Below, in pieces: positions 1 through 12,320 of a DNA stretch of 64,000 bases. The first letter of the stretch is position 1. The number at the start of each line of letters is the position of its first letter. A program made the translations under genes and the position numbers. Location of the stretch: contig WPIO01000021.1 in the NCBI GenBank assembly GCA_009760855.2, forward strand, positions 1,518,501 through 1,582,500, written 5' to 3'. The notes below the pieces were generated by a model that saw only the letters and a list, made by a program, of their open reading frames with translations, did not search any database and was not told the DNA's origin. The stretch is from Cristatella mucedo (taxonomy: Eukaryota; Bryozoa; Phylactolaemata; Cristatellidae).

Positions 1-1038
1 TACCGTTTTTCACTTAAGTTTCACGGTTTTGGGGGATATGATTCTCACGTAATAACTAAGGGCTTGTCGCATTTTGGAGTTGTTCTTGAACAAATAGCTA
101 ATAAATTGGAGAAGTACATGATGATGAGAGTTGGAAACTTGGAATTTAAGAATGCTTTATCAGTTCATTAATACTAATTTGAGTGAGATAGTTACTTCAA
201 TCTCTAAATATGATCCTTTTCATGAGGGATTAAAGATTACTAAAATATCTTTAAAGAATGCTATCTAGCCAGCTATAATTCTGATATGTTTCAATGTTTT
301 TCTAGGAAATTTTCTTATCTTTATGAGTGAATGGATTCTTGGGATAAGTTTAATAAAAATGCGCTACCACCTATAAAGAAATGTTCATTATCTTTGACAT
401 TTTGAAAAATCATATCTACGAAGATAATATACGTGATGATAACGCTTGAAGCTAATTGTTGAATATGAAGATTATTATTTACTTCTAGATGATACATTCT
501 TTGTCGATGCATTGACAATTTTAGAGCTGATTTGACTAATGTGTTTTTTAAGTGAGATCTGTCTAACCACTTCTCATTGCCTCACTATTCTTGATCAGTA
601 TTTTTAATACCTACAAAAAGCAAATTATCATTGATTTAGGATCGTGAGACATAACACGTCACCGATTAAAAAATTGTATTAGAGATGGTATTATCAGACT
701 ACTATAAGATATGCTAAAGCTAATAATCTAATAGTTCCTGGCCTTGACTCGTCCAAGCCAAAGATCTGGATATTATATAAAGCAGCGTTTAGTTTGGACC
801 CTACAGTAATTCATTGCATTCGTTAGCTAATGGTTATATTAAATCGACAAGTTCTAGCGATTGGGATGAGGATAGAAAAATTCTATAGATGAATCTAGTA
901 AATTTAGTGCGTATTTCATTGTTGATTTGGAGCATCTGAAGGATCTTCATGATGATCATAATGACCATCTACTATGTACTACAAATAGGAAAGTTAAGGT
1001 TTCGGAACTTTCTAGATATCGCCAAATACTCAAAACTG
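1..1038 (+). pseudogene. Decayed type-B DNA polymerase, exonuclease-side part
   Basis: Remnant of a viral/Polinton-type family B DNA polymerase (DNA_pol_B_2 class, usually protein-primed), cut on the left by the window edge. Seen: GGYDSHV near 34-54 (exonuclease-domain motif), LEKYM near 105-119, MDSWDKFNKNALPP at 331-372, RYAKANN near 707-727, and VDLEHLKDLHDDHND near 920-964. These appear in the order expected for the family, with stops and frameshifts between them (for example TGA just before 331), so the gene is dead. It continues at 1860 after a LINE-A insertion. Such polymerases replicate linear virus-like transposons (Polintons/Mavericks, adintoviruses). The family assignment is firm; the exact element lineage is inferred. 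Confidence 0.85.
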
Positions 1039-1039
1039 G

Positions 1040-1815
1040 TTAAAATAATAGTAATAATAACAATATTGCACTTGATAAAGCGCACTCAGAGAACTCAATC
1101 TCTCTCTAGGCGCTTTACGTTTTCTGCAAAGGGAAACGCGATTGAATGGTGAGTAATATCATGCTTGATAAAAAACATGAATAACATGGTTAGGGGTGAC
1201 CACACATGCACAGGGTCAGCATGCAAGTATGGTTGGTGGCAGCATGCTCAGTCTCAGCACTCATAAGTACATGAAGGACGAATTACAGGGACCCACTAAA
1301 TGCTGTCCTCAATAGGTGTGTTTTCAAGTTCTTTTTAAATGTGGTCAAGTCCGGGGATGTTGAAACCCCAAGTCGGGAGTGAGTTCCAGGTTTTTGGAGC
1401 GTACGAACCAAAAGCACGGTCTCCACAGGATTAGAGGTTTGTACGAGGTATAAGCAAATAGTTTCCAAAAACCGGATGTTACAATGCTTGGCCAGGTGGG
1501 GGAGTAGATCTGAGAGATAGGCTGGAGCCAAAGAGCGACAAAACCTTGAAGTCGATCCGTTGCTTGACTGGGAGCCAGTGCAAGTCGACGAGAAGTGGTG
1601 TGACGTGGAAACTGCGATGCTAACGACAGACAAGCCTAGCGGCAGAGTTTTGCACCAGCTGTAAGCGCCTGATTGCACATGCGGTAGGCCAGCAAGCAGT
1701 GAGTTACAGAAGTCAAGACGGGATATCAAAAATGCATTGACCAACCTAGACTTGGTATCCTTATCTAAACAAACTCGAATTTTAGAAATATTATGTATCT
1801 GAAAGTAGGCAGACC
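1040..1815 (-). mobile_element. LINE-A (L2-like) 5'-truncated copy
   Basis: Minus-strand LINE 3' half. The 3' tail is at 1040-1130: an imperfect AAT run, then the conserved stem sequence containing tctaggcgctttac. Further in, the C-terminal part of the reverse-transcriptase protein is readable in broken frames (SRLDFCNSLLAGLP at the N-end of the 1283-1744 frame). It is 5' truncated near 1815 and interrupts the DNA polymerase pseudogene. Frameshifts and stops show it is inactive. Confidence 0.85.
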
Positions 1816-1859
1816 TCTATGAAAGTTCCAAAGTGTGTGTGTAACTTTAATCCAAAAAT

Positions 1860-2697
1860 AGATTAGGTGATTTATTATCTTAATTTACGGTTTTCCGTGA
1901 AAAATATATCAACTTTTTGTCTTAAGCTGTTTACGTATTCAGTCGAAGTAGATGGATGAAACTATATATATCGATACATGCACCGAGAGAAATATTTGTG
2001 CTGGCAGTGATAAGGTTGGACGGAATACCTCCAAGAATGCAATAAATCAGATATCTGGTAAAACGTAAAGATGTTGAAAAAAGAACTAAGACTCGAATGG
2101 TTAACGTTGGTTATGAAAAGGATGAAAGATTTTATAATCAGTTAATGAGAGATCCTGCTCTTGCTGATTAAAGATAGATTAGTGATACATTGAGGATAAT
2201 CGAGATTTAAAAAAATGAGACGTTGCTAAGCAAGCCGACATATGTTGGTACTCCAATATTGAACTTGTCAATGTTACATATGCATATGTTCTATTGTGAA
2301 TTCCTAAAGCGAAAGTACGGTGGTACGATTAGTCTACTTTATACTAATACTGATTAATTATTCATGACGATTGAGACTGACGATTAATTTAAGTTTACTA
2401 TCAATTTTCAAGGATATACTAATGCCTAAGGAACGATATGATTATGATGAATTAGGTAAGTCTGTGGATTTAATGGAGGGCAATCCATTATCTGAAGCAT
2501 GTGCTCTGAGGCCGAATCTTTATTTTTTAATTACGTGTGTAATATTGAGTAAACTTCATCAAAGGTGAAAGGTATTGTTCCAGCTGCAGTGATCCGTTGT
2601 AGTAGGTTTTAGCGTGATGATTACGTCAGTTGCTTGAATGATTCTAGGAAGTTGTTTGAGTCTATAGCTGAGACTAATGTAATGCAATGTAACTCCG
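1860..2697 (+). pseudogene. Decayed type-B DNA polymerase, palm/motif C part
   Basis: Continuation of the polymerase at 1-1038. Seen: KPTYVG followed by ILNLS near 2234-2270, a segment that precedes motif C in Polinton-type polymerases; then LLYTNTD at about 2335-2355, where the family has the catalytic YTDTDS motif; the next codon is a stop. Downstream, LRPNLYFL near 2500-2530 matches the conserved LRPKMY region after the palm. A catalytic Asp replaced by Asn plus the stop confirms loss of function. The pseudogene ends where LINE-B begins, near 2697. The remaining C-terminus was not found after the LINE. Confidence 0.85.
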
Positions 2698-4022
2698 TCG
2701 TAACTCCAAAAAGTCATAAAGACCATGTGGGTGTTACGCAGGAGAGTTTTGAATAGCCCGCTCACAGCCTGAGCGGCTTTCGGTACGCATTCGGTAGCCA
2801 ACAGACTTCGCCTTACGAAACAAAGAGAAAGTGGGAAGCATAGCAGAGTCAGGAGAGCAGTTGAGGTAGTGAGTAGCATAAAAGTAGCAGCTCAGGACCG
2901 CTAAAAAGTATGAGCCATAATCGGCAGTAAGAGAGTAGTTGTCGTTGCGTAAGAATGGTGGAAGCGAGTTCCACAGTCTGGGACCTGCAGAGCTAAAGCT
3001 TCTGTCGCCAATGGTCTTTAAGCGGAGGAATGGGACAGCTAATTATTTTTCCACACAGGACCTGAGGGCGCGAACAGGCTGAAACTGATGCAGAAGTTCA
3101 GCTAGGTACGAAGGAGCCAAGCCGTGGCGGGCCTTGTGGGTCAACCTAAGAACCTTCCTCTGAATCCGTTGGTCAACCGGCATCCATCTTAGCTCTTTCA
3201 ACAAAGGAGACACGTGCTCAAACTTCTGGGACTTGAAGACTAGCCTTGCAGCCATGTTCATAGTCAGCTGCAGTGGTGTAATTGCTTTTTTTGGTAGCCC
3301 AGTCAATAGGGAATTGCCATAATCAAGCCGAGACAGAACTAAAGAGCTAGTGAAATTTTTTACAAGCCACTGTGGAAGACAGCTTCTAATCTTGGATAGG
3401 GATCGGACGTGATGGCTAGCTGCAGAAGCAGTCTTCTGAATGAAGCTTTTAAAATTGAGGCAGTTGTCAAAAACGACACCTAAATTTCGAGCACGTGGTG
3501 ATGCTCGCACAACAGCATCACCTATTAGAAGAGCAAAGCCTTTTAATCCAGCCACACGCTTATGGTGTCCTGTGAGCAGTAGTTCGGTTTTGTCGTCATT
3601 TAATTTCAGGAAGTTTTCCGACATCCAGGATCAAATATCGACGAGGCAAGCATTCAATTTTTCAGTTGCTGCAGCATAATCAGACGGTTTGAAGGACAAA
3701 TACAGCTGAGTATCGTCAGCATAAAAGTGATTTCCTATTCAATGGGCCTGTATCCCTTTTCCCAGATGTTGCATATAAATGGAGAACGGCAAGAGACCGA
3801 GTACAGACCCTTGAGGGACTCCACAGGTGACCTTTCTCGTGTGTGAGACCTGACCCCCACACGGCACGGATTGAACACGATCAGACAAGTACGATTTAAA
3901 CCACGCCAGTGCTTCGTCTGCCAGACCGATCGTTGTTTTCAATCGTTCGAGTAGAACATGGTGACCAATGGCGTCGAAGGCAGCAGGCAGATCTAGCAGA
4001 GCTAGGGCAGTGACATTCTCCT
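2697..4022 (-). mobile_element. LINE-B (L2/CR1-like) truncated copy
   Basis: Minus-strand LINE of a second family. A 193-residue open frame at 3043-3624 covers the segment after the reverse transcriptase core (KLNDDKTELLLTG to the C-terminus), and 3739-3942 carries the core motif CGVPQGSVLG. The 3' end at 2697-2830 contains cgctcacagcctgagcggctttcgg, shared with copies at 31.4, 36.1 and 60.1 kb. The YADD region, near 3720, is in another frame, so the copy is broken. It is 5' truncated in the palm near 4022. It sits inside the DNA polymerase pseudogene. Confidence 0.85.
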
Positions 4023-5515
4023 TAATAATGCTAAAATGCTATTGCTGAGCATAGTTTCTTCGGCTTCAACCTCCATTCCAGACAAATCTCCAACTGCACG
4101 CTTAGTGAAACTACTCTTTATAGAATAAAAAACAACACTGGTCGTGGTGTACTAGCATTTTTTGATATCTTAATACCATTGCTACTCTAGACTTAAATTC
4201 ACGAAGGCAAAAGTTTGGAAATTTAGTGGATGCAAATTGTCGACCTAAGATTTATATAAATGACACCTTAATGCTTTAATTGCTGTGCTTGATGGAAGAT
4301 TTGGAATTTTCTTAATCAGCAATGGACTACAATTCTGAATAGCAGTGGTTTTACTATCGTACAAGTGCCTACAAATAAGACTATATCTCTTCTAGATTCT
4401 ACTACTGTAACCATGGCACCTATTATTTCAGACATTGCTAGTCAAATATGATCAATCACTCAAGTTTAGGGTTTTAATTATTTTACCTTAGTATAAGATA
4501 GAGAATTGCTACACGGGCTGTTACTAACGCTTCTGATGCTACTACAGCTCAGAAGCTGAAAAAATACATTAGTTATCTCGTCAAATCAAAACTTGTTTTG
4601 TCCGATTCACTAAATATTGCTTCTGAAATTTATGGTAATCTAAGTAAATAGTTATACATTACTCAGTGTGACACTGAGATCCAGATTCAGGCTGAAAACG
4701 CTACAGTTACATCTGTACTGAAAACTAGCGATAGGGCTAAGATTGATTCTAGATTAGATGAGCCTAGTGAGATTGGCGGTTATACCATTTGGGCTGGAGA
4801 TCAGGTTCTCGAAATGTTTCCTATTGTTAGCGGAGTTAAACCAGATATTTAACCCATTGTTAAGGATGATTTTTACACAGTTTTTCACAGATCACAGTTC
4901 ACAGGTTTGAGCACGCATCAGACAACAATATCAGCAAGATAATAACTAGGATAAATACCCATCGTGTTCGTATAAACTACACCAGCAGCAACCACTACTA
5001 CTGTGGATACACAAACAGTTCCTCCAACACCAGTGCCTAATATTACATCAGCTTCATATCCAAAAGTAACGATTACTCTTCCGACTAAAAAAATTAATAT
5101 AATATAGAGAATGGGTAACTTGCCTCCTCTTCCTATTCTCATAAGACCATCGGATGTGAATGCAAAAGCTCTAATGCTGCAGCCATCCAACATTCTTATA
5201 TATTTCAATGGAATTGCTAAGGCTAAGTAACTTGGGTATTCTTTGCTAGAATCGTATACGCTAATGCTAGAATATTAAGCTTTGTGAAAATTCCATCGGA
5301 TCCTTACACGGCAAATATTTACTCAATGATTAGAGATGGCAGCATCGTTGCGGATGTCCTTAATCTTACAAGTTGAAAAGGTTAAGGTTAAGGTGAAGCA
5401 AAGTGAAGATTACTCATAGAAAACAGATCGACTAATGCTATTGGCAAGAAAAATGTACGGATGAGTTAATTCTCTGACCTTAATTAATCTTATGGAATTG
5501 ATTACCGAAGATTAG
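4023..5515 (+). other. AT-rich decayed element sequence, plus-strand coding traces
   Basis: No intact gene. Between about 4500 and 4860 the plus strand reads through long runs with few stops (for example ASDATTAQKLKKYI near 4530 and EIGGYTIWAGDQVLEMFP near 4770), which suggests a decayed protein gene of the virus-derived element. The product was not recognised. The 96-residue minus frame at 4918-5208 is valine- and glycine-rich and is probably a shadow. Confidence 0.4.
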
Positions 5516-5519
5516 ACTT

Positions 5520-6970
5520 GTTGGATTTAAATTGAACTTTCCAAAGTTGTCTAGCTTTCTTAATCGCTTTTCTTTCATTTAAAGTATTCTCTTTTTACAG
5601 CGATAACGCTGCTTCCCATCTTTACTTTCATCATTATTTCGTAATTAACTTTACTCCTTTCTCTTTTTTAGAATTTTTCACACGCATTTCAATGTCTTCC
5701 GTCATATTTGAAATATATTTACATTCAGTTAGATGATAGTGAATCATTCTTAGCAATTCCTTGAGTTCTACGTTATCGTTTGGGAAAACGTGACAAATCG
5801 TATCAGTCAGAGAACGGTTACTTAAGTAATCTGGGAAAAATTAATAATTTACTTATCGTTTTTTTGTCCTCTCCAAAAAATATCTATTGGATTTATTAAT
5901 ATAGGAAAACCACTGGCTCTATCTGTCATGACATTTTTGCTCTTGCAAACGCTTAAAGGCACCTTTCACCACTCCCAGTCTATATAGATAGGTGCGTCTA
6001 CAGTTATAAAACCGGTGTTTGGACAAGTGTTCTTATGCAATTTTAGAGCATCTAAATAATCATACCCAACAATCATCCAGTTAGATGGAAATTATAATGA
6101 AAACTTCATGCTTCGTGCATCATGCTCAAATTTTAAGGAATATCTTTGGATTAGGTCCAACATAGTCATCTAACAGATCATCTGAAGTGCATACTCCCTC
6201 TTTGACGACCATATATAGACCATTGCCTAAGGCAACGTCATGAAAAATTTGAAGCTCATCGTATGTGAAATAATTTCGTGAATTAATAATGGACCTCTTA
6301 CAACTTATGATAATCTTGATAAGGTGTTTTTCTTACCTATGCTATGTTTCCTTATATCTGGAGCTGTACGGTCTCTAACCATTCTTCTCGCTTGCATATT
6401 TCTAGGAGTGTCAACTATAAATTCTTGTATGCCATGGCTTATCTGTATTTTCAAAGTTACTTTATCTAGTAAATGTTGTCTTGAGTATCTTATGTTTGCA
6501 GCCTGTTTCAAAATGTCATAGATAGTAGGTGCTATACGTAAACTCTATATAGAGCAACATTCCCGCTCAGAGTAAATTTAGATATATTAGTTATATCTTT
6601 TCCTATACTGGCCAATTTCGTAGCTGCATAATATTTAGTAGCACCATCACTTCTCATTACTGGTTTGGACACTTTTATGTATCTCTTATTGAAAGCTGAT
6701 AGATTATTTCTTCCAATATTATCCGAATCTTTCTTAATGAAATTGGATTCCATACTATCTCGCATCATCTGAATTATTGGGTCGGCCTATATCGATTATG
6801 CTGATATTGCCTAGATCTAAAGTGCCTAGCATTACTAGATCATATCTTTTTAATGACATCTTATGATGTCGGTCATTTGTAAACATCATTTTTTCTATTT
6901 TCTCTAAAATAAAATAGCTTTCCTTCAAATAAGAAGTATATTTATTTTCTACCAACTTGTTATCATAGTC
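5520..6970 (-). pseudogene. Decayed minus-strand gene(s) of the virus-derived element
   Basis: Three adjacent minus frames, 6755-6955, 6532-6768 and 6305-6511, follow one another in that transcription order with short overlaps or gaps, as if one gene was split by frameshifts. Residues such as KPVMRSDGATKYYAATKLASIGKD resemble the fibre-like repeats just upstream at 6975-7640, so this may be the downstream end of that gene. No enzymatic motif was seen. The segment 5520-6300 has no readable frame above noise. Confidence 0.45.
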
Positions 6971-6974
6971 TTGA

Positions 6975-7640
6975 TCATATTTTCAAATATTTCACGCGTT
7001 TAAAGATCGGATCAGGTTTATTATATATGGGTATAACATTAACTGGCTTCTAAATTGCTGTCCTTGTAGCGTAAAATATGCAGCTACAACAGATCCTCGA
7101 TTAAGAATGATTGTATCCGGCATTAGTCTTACCCATCCTGTTGTTCCAGTATTCACGTTTATTAAGCATATATCATAAAATTCTTTAAAACGTGTTATTT
7201 TAGCATTTCCATCTCATAGTTTCTGGATGTAACTTAATCTAACTTCATCATTAGGATTTTTAGGATCTTTTGTAAGCTCTATCATATTGTTACTGATATT
7301 TAGAGTATCAGTCATCGAGTCACCTAGCTTTTTGACAAAGTAAGTTTCAATAAATCCAAAGTTTGGCACATCTGAAGCATTCTTAGGATTACCGTTTACA
7401 GCTAGCGCACCCTCTATGTAGAAGTTAAATTTAATTCCACTATTCTTATTAATGGGAACTTTTGTATCCAGATAATTCTCTGTCGCAGCATCACCGTAAT
7501 CTACTGGATTCGCGAAATTAATATCAAAAGATGATTATTCATATAAACCTCCATCAGCAATAATACCTCCGCTAACTTAGTTGCATAATTTGCAGTTACA
7601 TGTCTTTGGTTTACGGCATCACCAATATCTACAGCAACAC
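6975..7640 (-). pseudogene. Phage-fibre-like repeat protein, decayed
   Basis: Minus-strand reading shows repeated units of the type DAVN..Y..: GDAVNQRHVTANYATKLA near 7550-7610, GDAATENYLDTKVP near 7440-7490, and DPKNPNDEVRLSYIQ near 7220-7270. The same pattern (a planar turn, then DAVNKKYVD-like) marks trimeric tail-fibre proteins of phages and fibre-like proteins of virus-derived eukaryotic elements. A frameshift near 7540 and stops break it. A related plus-strand copy lies at 15269-15700. The likely role in the living element was a virion attachment or surface protein; this is inferred from the repeat type only. Confidence 0.5.
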
Positions 7641-8235
7641 AATATCTACAGCAACACAATAGATGGGGAGGGAAAAGAAAAGAAAGTAAGATTTTCTAAA
7701 ACCAAATAATTTTAATCATTTCTCTACCCTTTTTTCGTCACAAGGGTACACTTGCACTTGATCCAACTTTATTTTAAATTTTTTTTTTCTTTTCACTAAG
7801 TATTCTTAGAAGCGTAAGATCCATTAATCAAGCCCGTAATCGTAGTCATTTTCACTTTTCTCAACGACTAGTTGCGCTTTTTTAATTTCAATTTTTCCAT
7901 TGTCTGAAGCTTTTTGTCTCGTTAACGCCCACAAACTTATTTAGTATAGTATATGCTTGAGTCCTATTTTCTTAGAAGCTTCATCCGCTACCAATACGCC
8001 TTTTTTCTAGCGATACCTTTATAATCCAGGAAAGTGAGTGCTCTGAGATACTGGTTGCCATTTTGAGTTTCTCTGAGCTGCAACCTAACCTTGAGAAATT
8101 CTTTAGTAATAATAATTCTTCCATTAGGAATTTTGATTGAGTTGACTTCACATGCATTGCTCAATCATTCCTTTGAAGGCATTTTTGCATACCATGAAAT
8201 TCAATTTCTTTAAATGAAATTATTCATTAAAAACG
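7641..8235. other. AT-rich spacer, nothing supported
   Basis: Contains a short direct duplication (atctacagcaacacaat, twice near 7628-7660) and AT-rich DNA. A minus-strand reading between 7900 and 8200 has lysine-rich runs but many stops. No product recognised. Confidence 0.4.
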
Positions 8236-8239
8236 TTTC

Positions 8240-8500
8240 CTATAACCAATCCAACGTCGTCATTAAAAGTTTGCATGGATATCAGAAACTCTATACTCTC
8301 CACAACGCCTGGCGCAATTGCTTTTATCATATTCTTGTATCTTCCACGTGGAAAGTTTTGGCAGTCCTCCAAAATATATTTCTACTTCTGGTAAAAGAGG
8401 AGCTCCAAACGAATCAAAAATCAAATTTATCTTTCTGCTTAATTTTTAGTGTGATCCAATTATATTTATTATTACACTATTATTACATATCCGAATTTTT
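8240..8500 (-). pseudogene. Possible adenain/Ulp1-like cysteine protease remnant
   Basis: The minus strand reads NWITLKIK near 8440-8465, then DSFGAPLLPEVEIYF near 8375-8420, then WKIQEYDKSNCARRC near 8300-8350. The order W-I/L, D-S-F-G, Q, then S-x-C fits the C48/adenain-type protease used by Polintons and adenoviruses for capsid maturation (catalytic His, Asp, Gln, Cys). The His before W is Asn here, so the copy would be dead. The 149-residue plus-strand frame at 8214-8663 is most likely its antisense shadow. The call rests on motif spacing alone. Confidence 0.4.
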
Positions 8501-8759
8501 GTGGTTTCCATTTCATTTTCGTCCATTTGTCTCTAGTAAATACACCTATAATTTTTTTAATTCTCAATTCAATAACGTGACGCATTATATCTGCAGCTTT
8601 GAAGTTCTAGAGCTTATACTTTTCAAACAGCTTCTTAATCTCATCATGTATACTACTTTCTAAACCAAATCTCCCTCTTTTGCCATATTGTATACACGAA
8701 CCTGCTCTCTTCCCATGGTCCATACCTGAACTTTTTACATGTCATAGCTTTAATACCTT

Positions 8760-9050
8760 GTATAGCTTTTTACATCTTTTTACTATTATTCATGAATCTT
8801 GTAATGTCCCCTAAAGTTTGCAAAGATGGAGTAAATTTTTTACCAGGAGTTTTGACATCTTTCGTGATTTTCGTAAAGTTTTCAATATTTAAATTACTTA
8901 TAAAGCCTGCTCCGCTACTTCTGAGACTCGTAAATTGAGTTTTCTTTTATCTACACGTAACGCGCTTACCTGTGAACATACCACGAGGTCTTCTTGGAAC
9001 ATTAATCTCTTCGTAACTTTCACCAACCATTATAATCTGCCTCTTATACT
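8760..9050 (-). pseudogene. Decayed small basic protein upstream of the protease trace
   Basis: The minus strand from about 9030 reads GESYEEINVPRRPRGMFTGK and then, after a stop, continues with SSGAGFISNLNIENF and KTPGKKFTPSLQTLGDI. It lies just before the protease-like trace and on the same strand. A small basic, glycine-containing protein in this place could be a minor virion component, but no family was recognised. Confidence 0.3.
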
Positions 9051-9059
9051 TGAGAAGTA

Positions 9060-10780
9060 CATATTATCTCGTACAGTTAGTTAAACATATATAGAGCATG
9101 ATTGCATAAGGTAGATATGTCAACTGTGGGCAGGATTATGAAACTGAGCACTGGGATCCTTTACCTAGCTGTTTATAAGGGATCGTTTCATATGTCGTCG
9201 TTCTGTACGTGGAAAGACGCAGCGGTTTTGCAAATCGATATTTCTTCCTAACGAATGTGGAAAGCTTCCTTTGAATTATGGTAAATGATACATCAGCGCT
9301 AGCAATCTAGATCAGGATTTCTACAAATGAATTAATCAAATGACAGATAAAAACAGATAAAGGCAGGTTTAAGTGGATTGGTGGAATCAAAAACTTTCCT
9401 ATGGTAGATAGCTCTTTAAAATTTGACAAAAGTACAGTAATCTTGGATGGCTTGATGGCTAAAGATCAAATGCCTGTATCGGCAAACTTTACGAGAAAAT
9501 GAGACAAGAAGGTAAACATGTTTACCTTCCTTGAGGATTTACGGGCATATTCAACAAAGAAATTTGAAACAATGCTCATCTAATTATTATGTCTAAGTTG
9601 AATGAAAAAAGATACAGAGTACATACGGGAAAGGTATGCGGGAAACGTGGAAAGTAGTAAGTTTAGAAATGGGGCTCAGAATAGCACGACTAGCAGACAC
9701 GATTACTGAGTTATCGATCTCACGAAAAAAGCTTCCGACGGAAGGTTTTTGAGTGTAGGTCCGTATACCGAATATCCATTGCTTCGGAATTCCTTTGAAT
9801 AGAAGATGCGTCACAGCAGAAAGTGGTTTGAAAAACAGGATGAATACTTAAACGATGCGGAGATAATGAATAACGCGAAACTTGTTTGAAGATGAACTAA
9901 AGGTCCGATCTTTGAGAGATTTAATCGACAGAAGAAGCGTCGCAGAATGTTCGCAGAAAGGAACGAGCGATTGAAATGGCTATGAATTATCGCACTTCTG
10001 ATATCAGCGGTCTATCCAATTTAGAGCCACGTGGATTGATTGGGTGCAGTCAAACCTTCTCTAGCCGCTAGTCTGCTTAAGATCCGCTTAAATTGCAATC
10101 TTCTGCTGCAGACGTTAGCAACGTTCAAGAAACGTTAACGAACATTTTTTAAAGTGACCAAGGTGAGGGAACGGAATATCGATGCAGCTGTGAACCTCAG
10201 TAACACTTTGATGACGAATGAACCTAATGAAGAGGCTAGAAATATGTTGACGGAATTTAGGGACAACATAACTCTTGAAGTCATGAAGTAAATCCTAGCA
10301 CAGAAGCTCCTAAAGTAAAATCTACAGCGACTATCAGAAATGTTAGGCTGGTGGATGACTTGCCTGCTAGAAAATTGAAAAGTTGATTAAAAACTCAGTA
10401 AAGAAATATGAAAGTAATGGTGATATCGCTCACCTAGAAACGCAAATTCACTTTTCGAGAAAATGCTAAAAAGGATAAAACTAGTGAAATTTTCAATATA
10501 ATCGGAGAAGTAGTTAGTTATCGATCCGGTAGCGATACGATCTATGAAGAGCATTCGACATTCACACCTCATAAAAAAGGTAAACTTACTGAGGGTTTAG
10601 ATGTGTAGATGTCGTGCCTATGATATTAAACAATCGTTAAGATGTAAAATATAAACTCCTTTTGTTGATAACGGAACTCGCGGCTGGAATTACACGAGTC
10701 ATCAATTCCATTCCATCTGCAGTCGATTACTAGAAAGTTTTATTGAAATTACAGTGAATATAAATAAAAGAAAATGAAAG
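9060..10780 (+). other. Decayed plus-strand coding traces, unrecognised
   Basis: AT-rich DNA with short plus-strand readable runs: AMNYRTSDISGLSNLEPRGLIG near 9978-10044 and SEIFNIIGEVVSYRSGSDTIYEEH near 10480-10560. They look like fragments of one or more genes of the virus-derived element, broken by stops. No motif of a polymerase, integrase or ATPase was seen. Confidence 0.35.
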
Positions 10781-11930
10781 ATATCACAAAGAGTATGAGT
10801 TCTACTGAAAAATTGTTGGTGATATACTCAAGACTATCACTACCAATCTAGAGGATTAGCGATACTGTTATCTAGTTAAGGATCAAGCATCACTTCTACT
10901 TTTAATTCACCTATAATGATAATTGGATCAGCAAAAATTGCTCTGAAAAATTCTCAGGATATAATTATCTTAATAAAACTATCAATGGCAACAATACTTT
11001 TATGTATACATTATCCTGAGGATCTCAGCGAGTTTTACTGTTGAGACGTGGTAACTATTCAACATTTACAGATGAAGAATAGTCAACAGGTGTTGTAAAT
11101 ACTATCAATAGTGGTATTACGCAGTGCGGAAGCACTGACAAGTTATAAATCGGCACTGATGCTGCAACGTTGAAAGGATGTATTGCTCCTCCACCAGGAA
11201 GTACTTATCTAGCTATTAAATAAAAGATTAATTTAATTTTAGGATTTACTGCTGACACTTATACAACGGGTGTAAAATTTTCTACTTTATATCCTGAAAT
11301 CACAAATTTTGTTAGATGTACCGCAAATACTAAACTTACTCCGAAAACATTTCTCTGTAGTTTCTACAAGCATGATTATAGTACATTGCAATAAGATGCA
11401 AAACCTTACAATTTATAGCAATGGAACTCAAACTCAAATATTGGGAAAATTTAGTTTTCATTTGGTGCAGGTGAATTTATGGTTTACGAACGTCGAGTTC
11501 CTCAAGATCACGTTTTATCTATAAACTCTTTAAATCATATTAGATTGTGGTATACAGATCAGAGTAGATTAATATTAGAATTTAACGAAGAAAATCTGAA
11601 TGGAGCGTAATTCTAAATCCAAAGATATGCTCTAAAGAAGGGTGATATAAGGAAATTGACCTTAGAAGAGATGAGTTAAAGAGTGCGAATACACCAGTCT
11701 CTAATATCACTCCAACGGATAACGCTATATACTACAAGCTACTGGATAAGGATGATCTATTCAGTTACCAGACCTTTACATCTGAATTTTACGAAAGTGG
11801 TTCATTAATTAATGGCACTAGTTTCGTGATATAAATAATTCCGTTGGTGATACTCTAGGTTTCGTTTCAAATGTGCAAGGATCCTACGATCCTGACATGG
11901 TATTATTACTATTATAATTATTAATTATAC
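10781..11930 (+). pseudogene. Decayed element gene, possible minor capsid type
   Basis: Plus-strand readable segments, in shifting frames: GEFMVYERRVPQDHVLSINS near 11470-11530 with LNHIRLWYTDQSRLILEF following; then RDELKSANTPVSNITPTDN near 11675-11735; then NSVGDTLGFVSNVQGSYDPD near 11840-11900. The last resembles the S-I/V-G-x-x-L-G-F segment of minor capsid-like proteins of Polinton-type elements, but the match is short. Several stops and at least two frame changes; not functional. Confidence 0.3.
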
Positions 11931-12320
11931 CTAATTATTAATATTATAACTATTAGGCAGACATTTAAAAAAATGTCTATTTTTCTGGAACGAACGTAGC
12001 GTGAAATAACAGGTAAACACCATCTGACGAAGATGTGAGTAAAGTTAGAGTAAATTGTGGTTTGCTTGATATGGCCAAGAACTATTGCAATAAAAAGCAG
12101 TGCTAAGCGTTATTAATTATGGATTTGGCATATACATATCCAGGTAGAAATGTAGACATACACATAAACAAATTATCTTTTTTAGATCTTTGTTTTGATG
12201 CATTCGAAGAATAAACAAGTTAACAATCTAGTTTAGGTGGTCAGAATGGAACAAACTTGGCCACCATTTTGAAAGTGGTAGTCATTGCCTAAATTAGATA
12301 ATGATTAATATAGAGATAAA
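11931..12320 (+). other. AT-rich spacer with weak coding trace
   Basis: TATTA-rich DNA at 11900-11950, then a plus-strand run near 12045-12200 containing LDMAKNYCNKKQC, broken by stops. Not recognised. Confidence 0.3.

Noticed and set aside
8214-8663. 149-residue plus-strand ORF, hydrophobic
   Set aside because: Lies antisense to a minus-strand stretch with protease-like motif spacing; no family likeness of its own.
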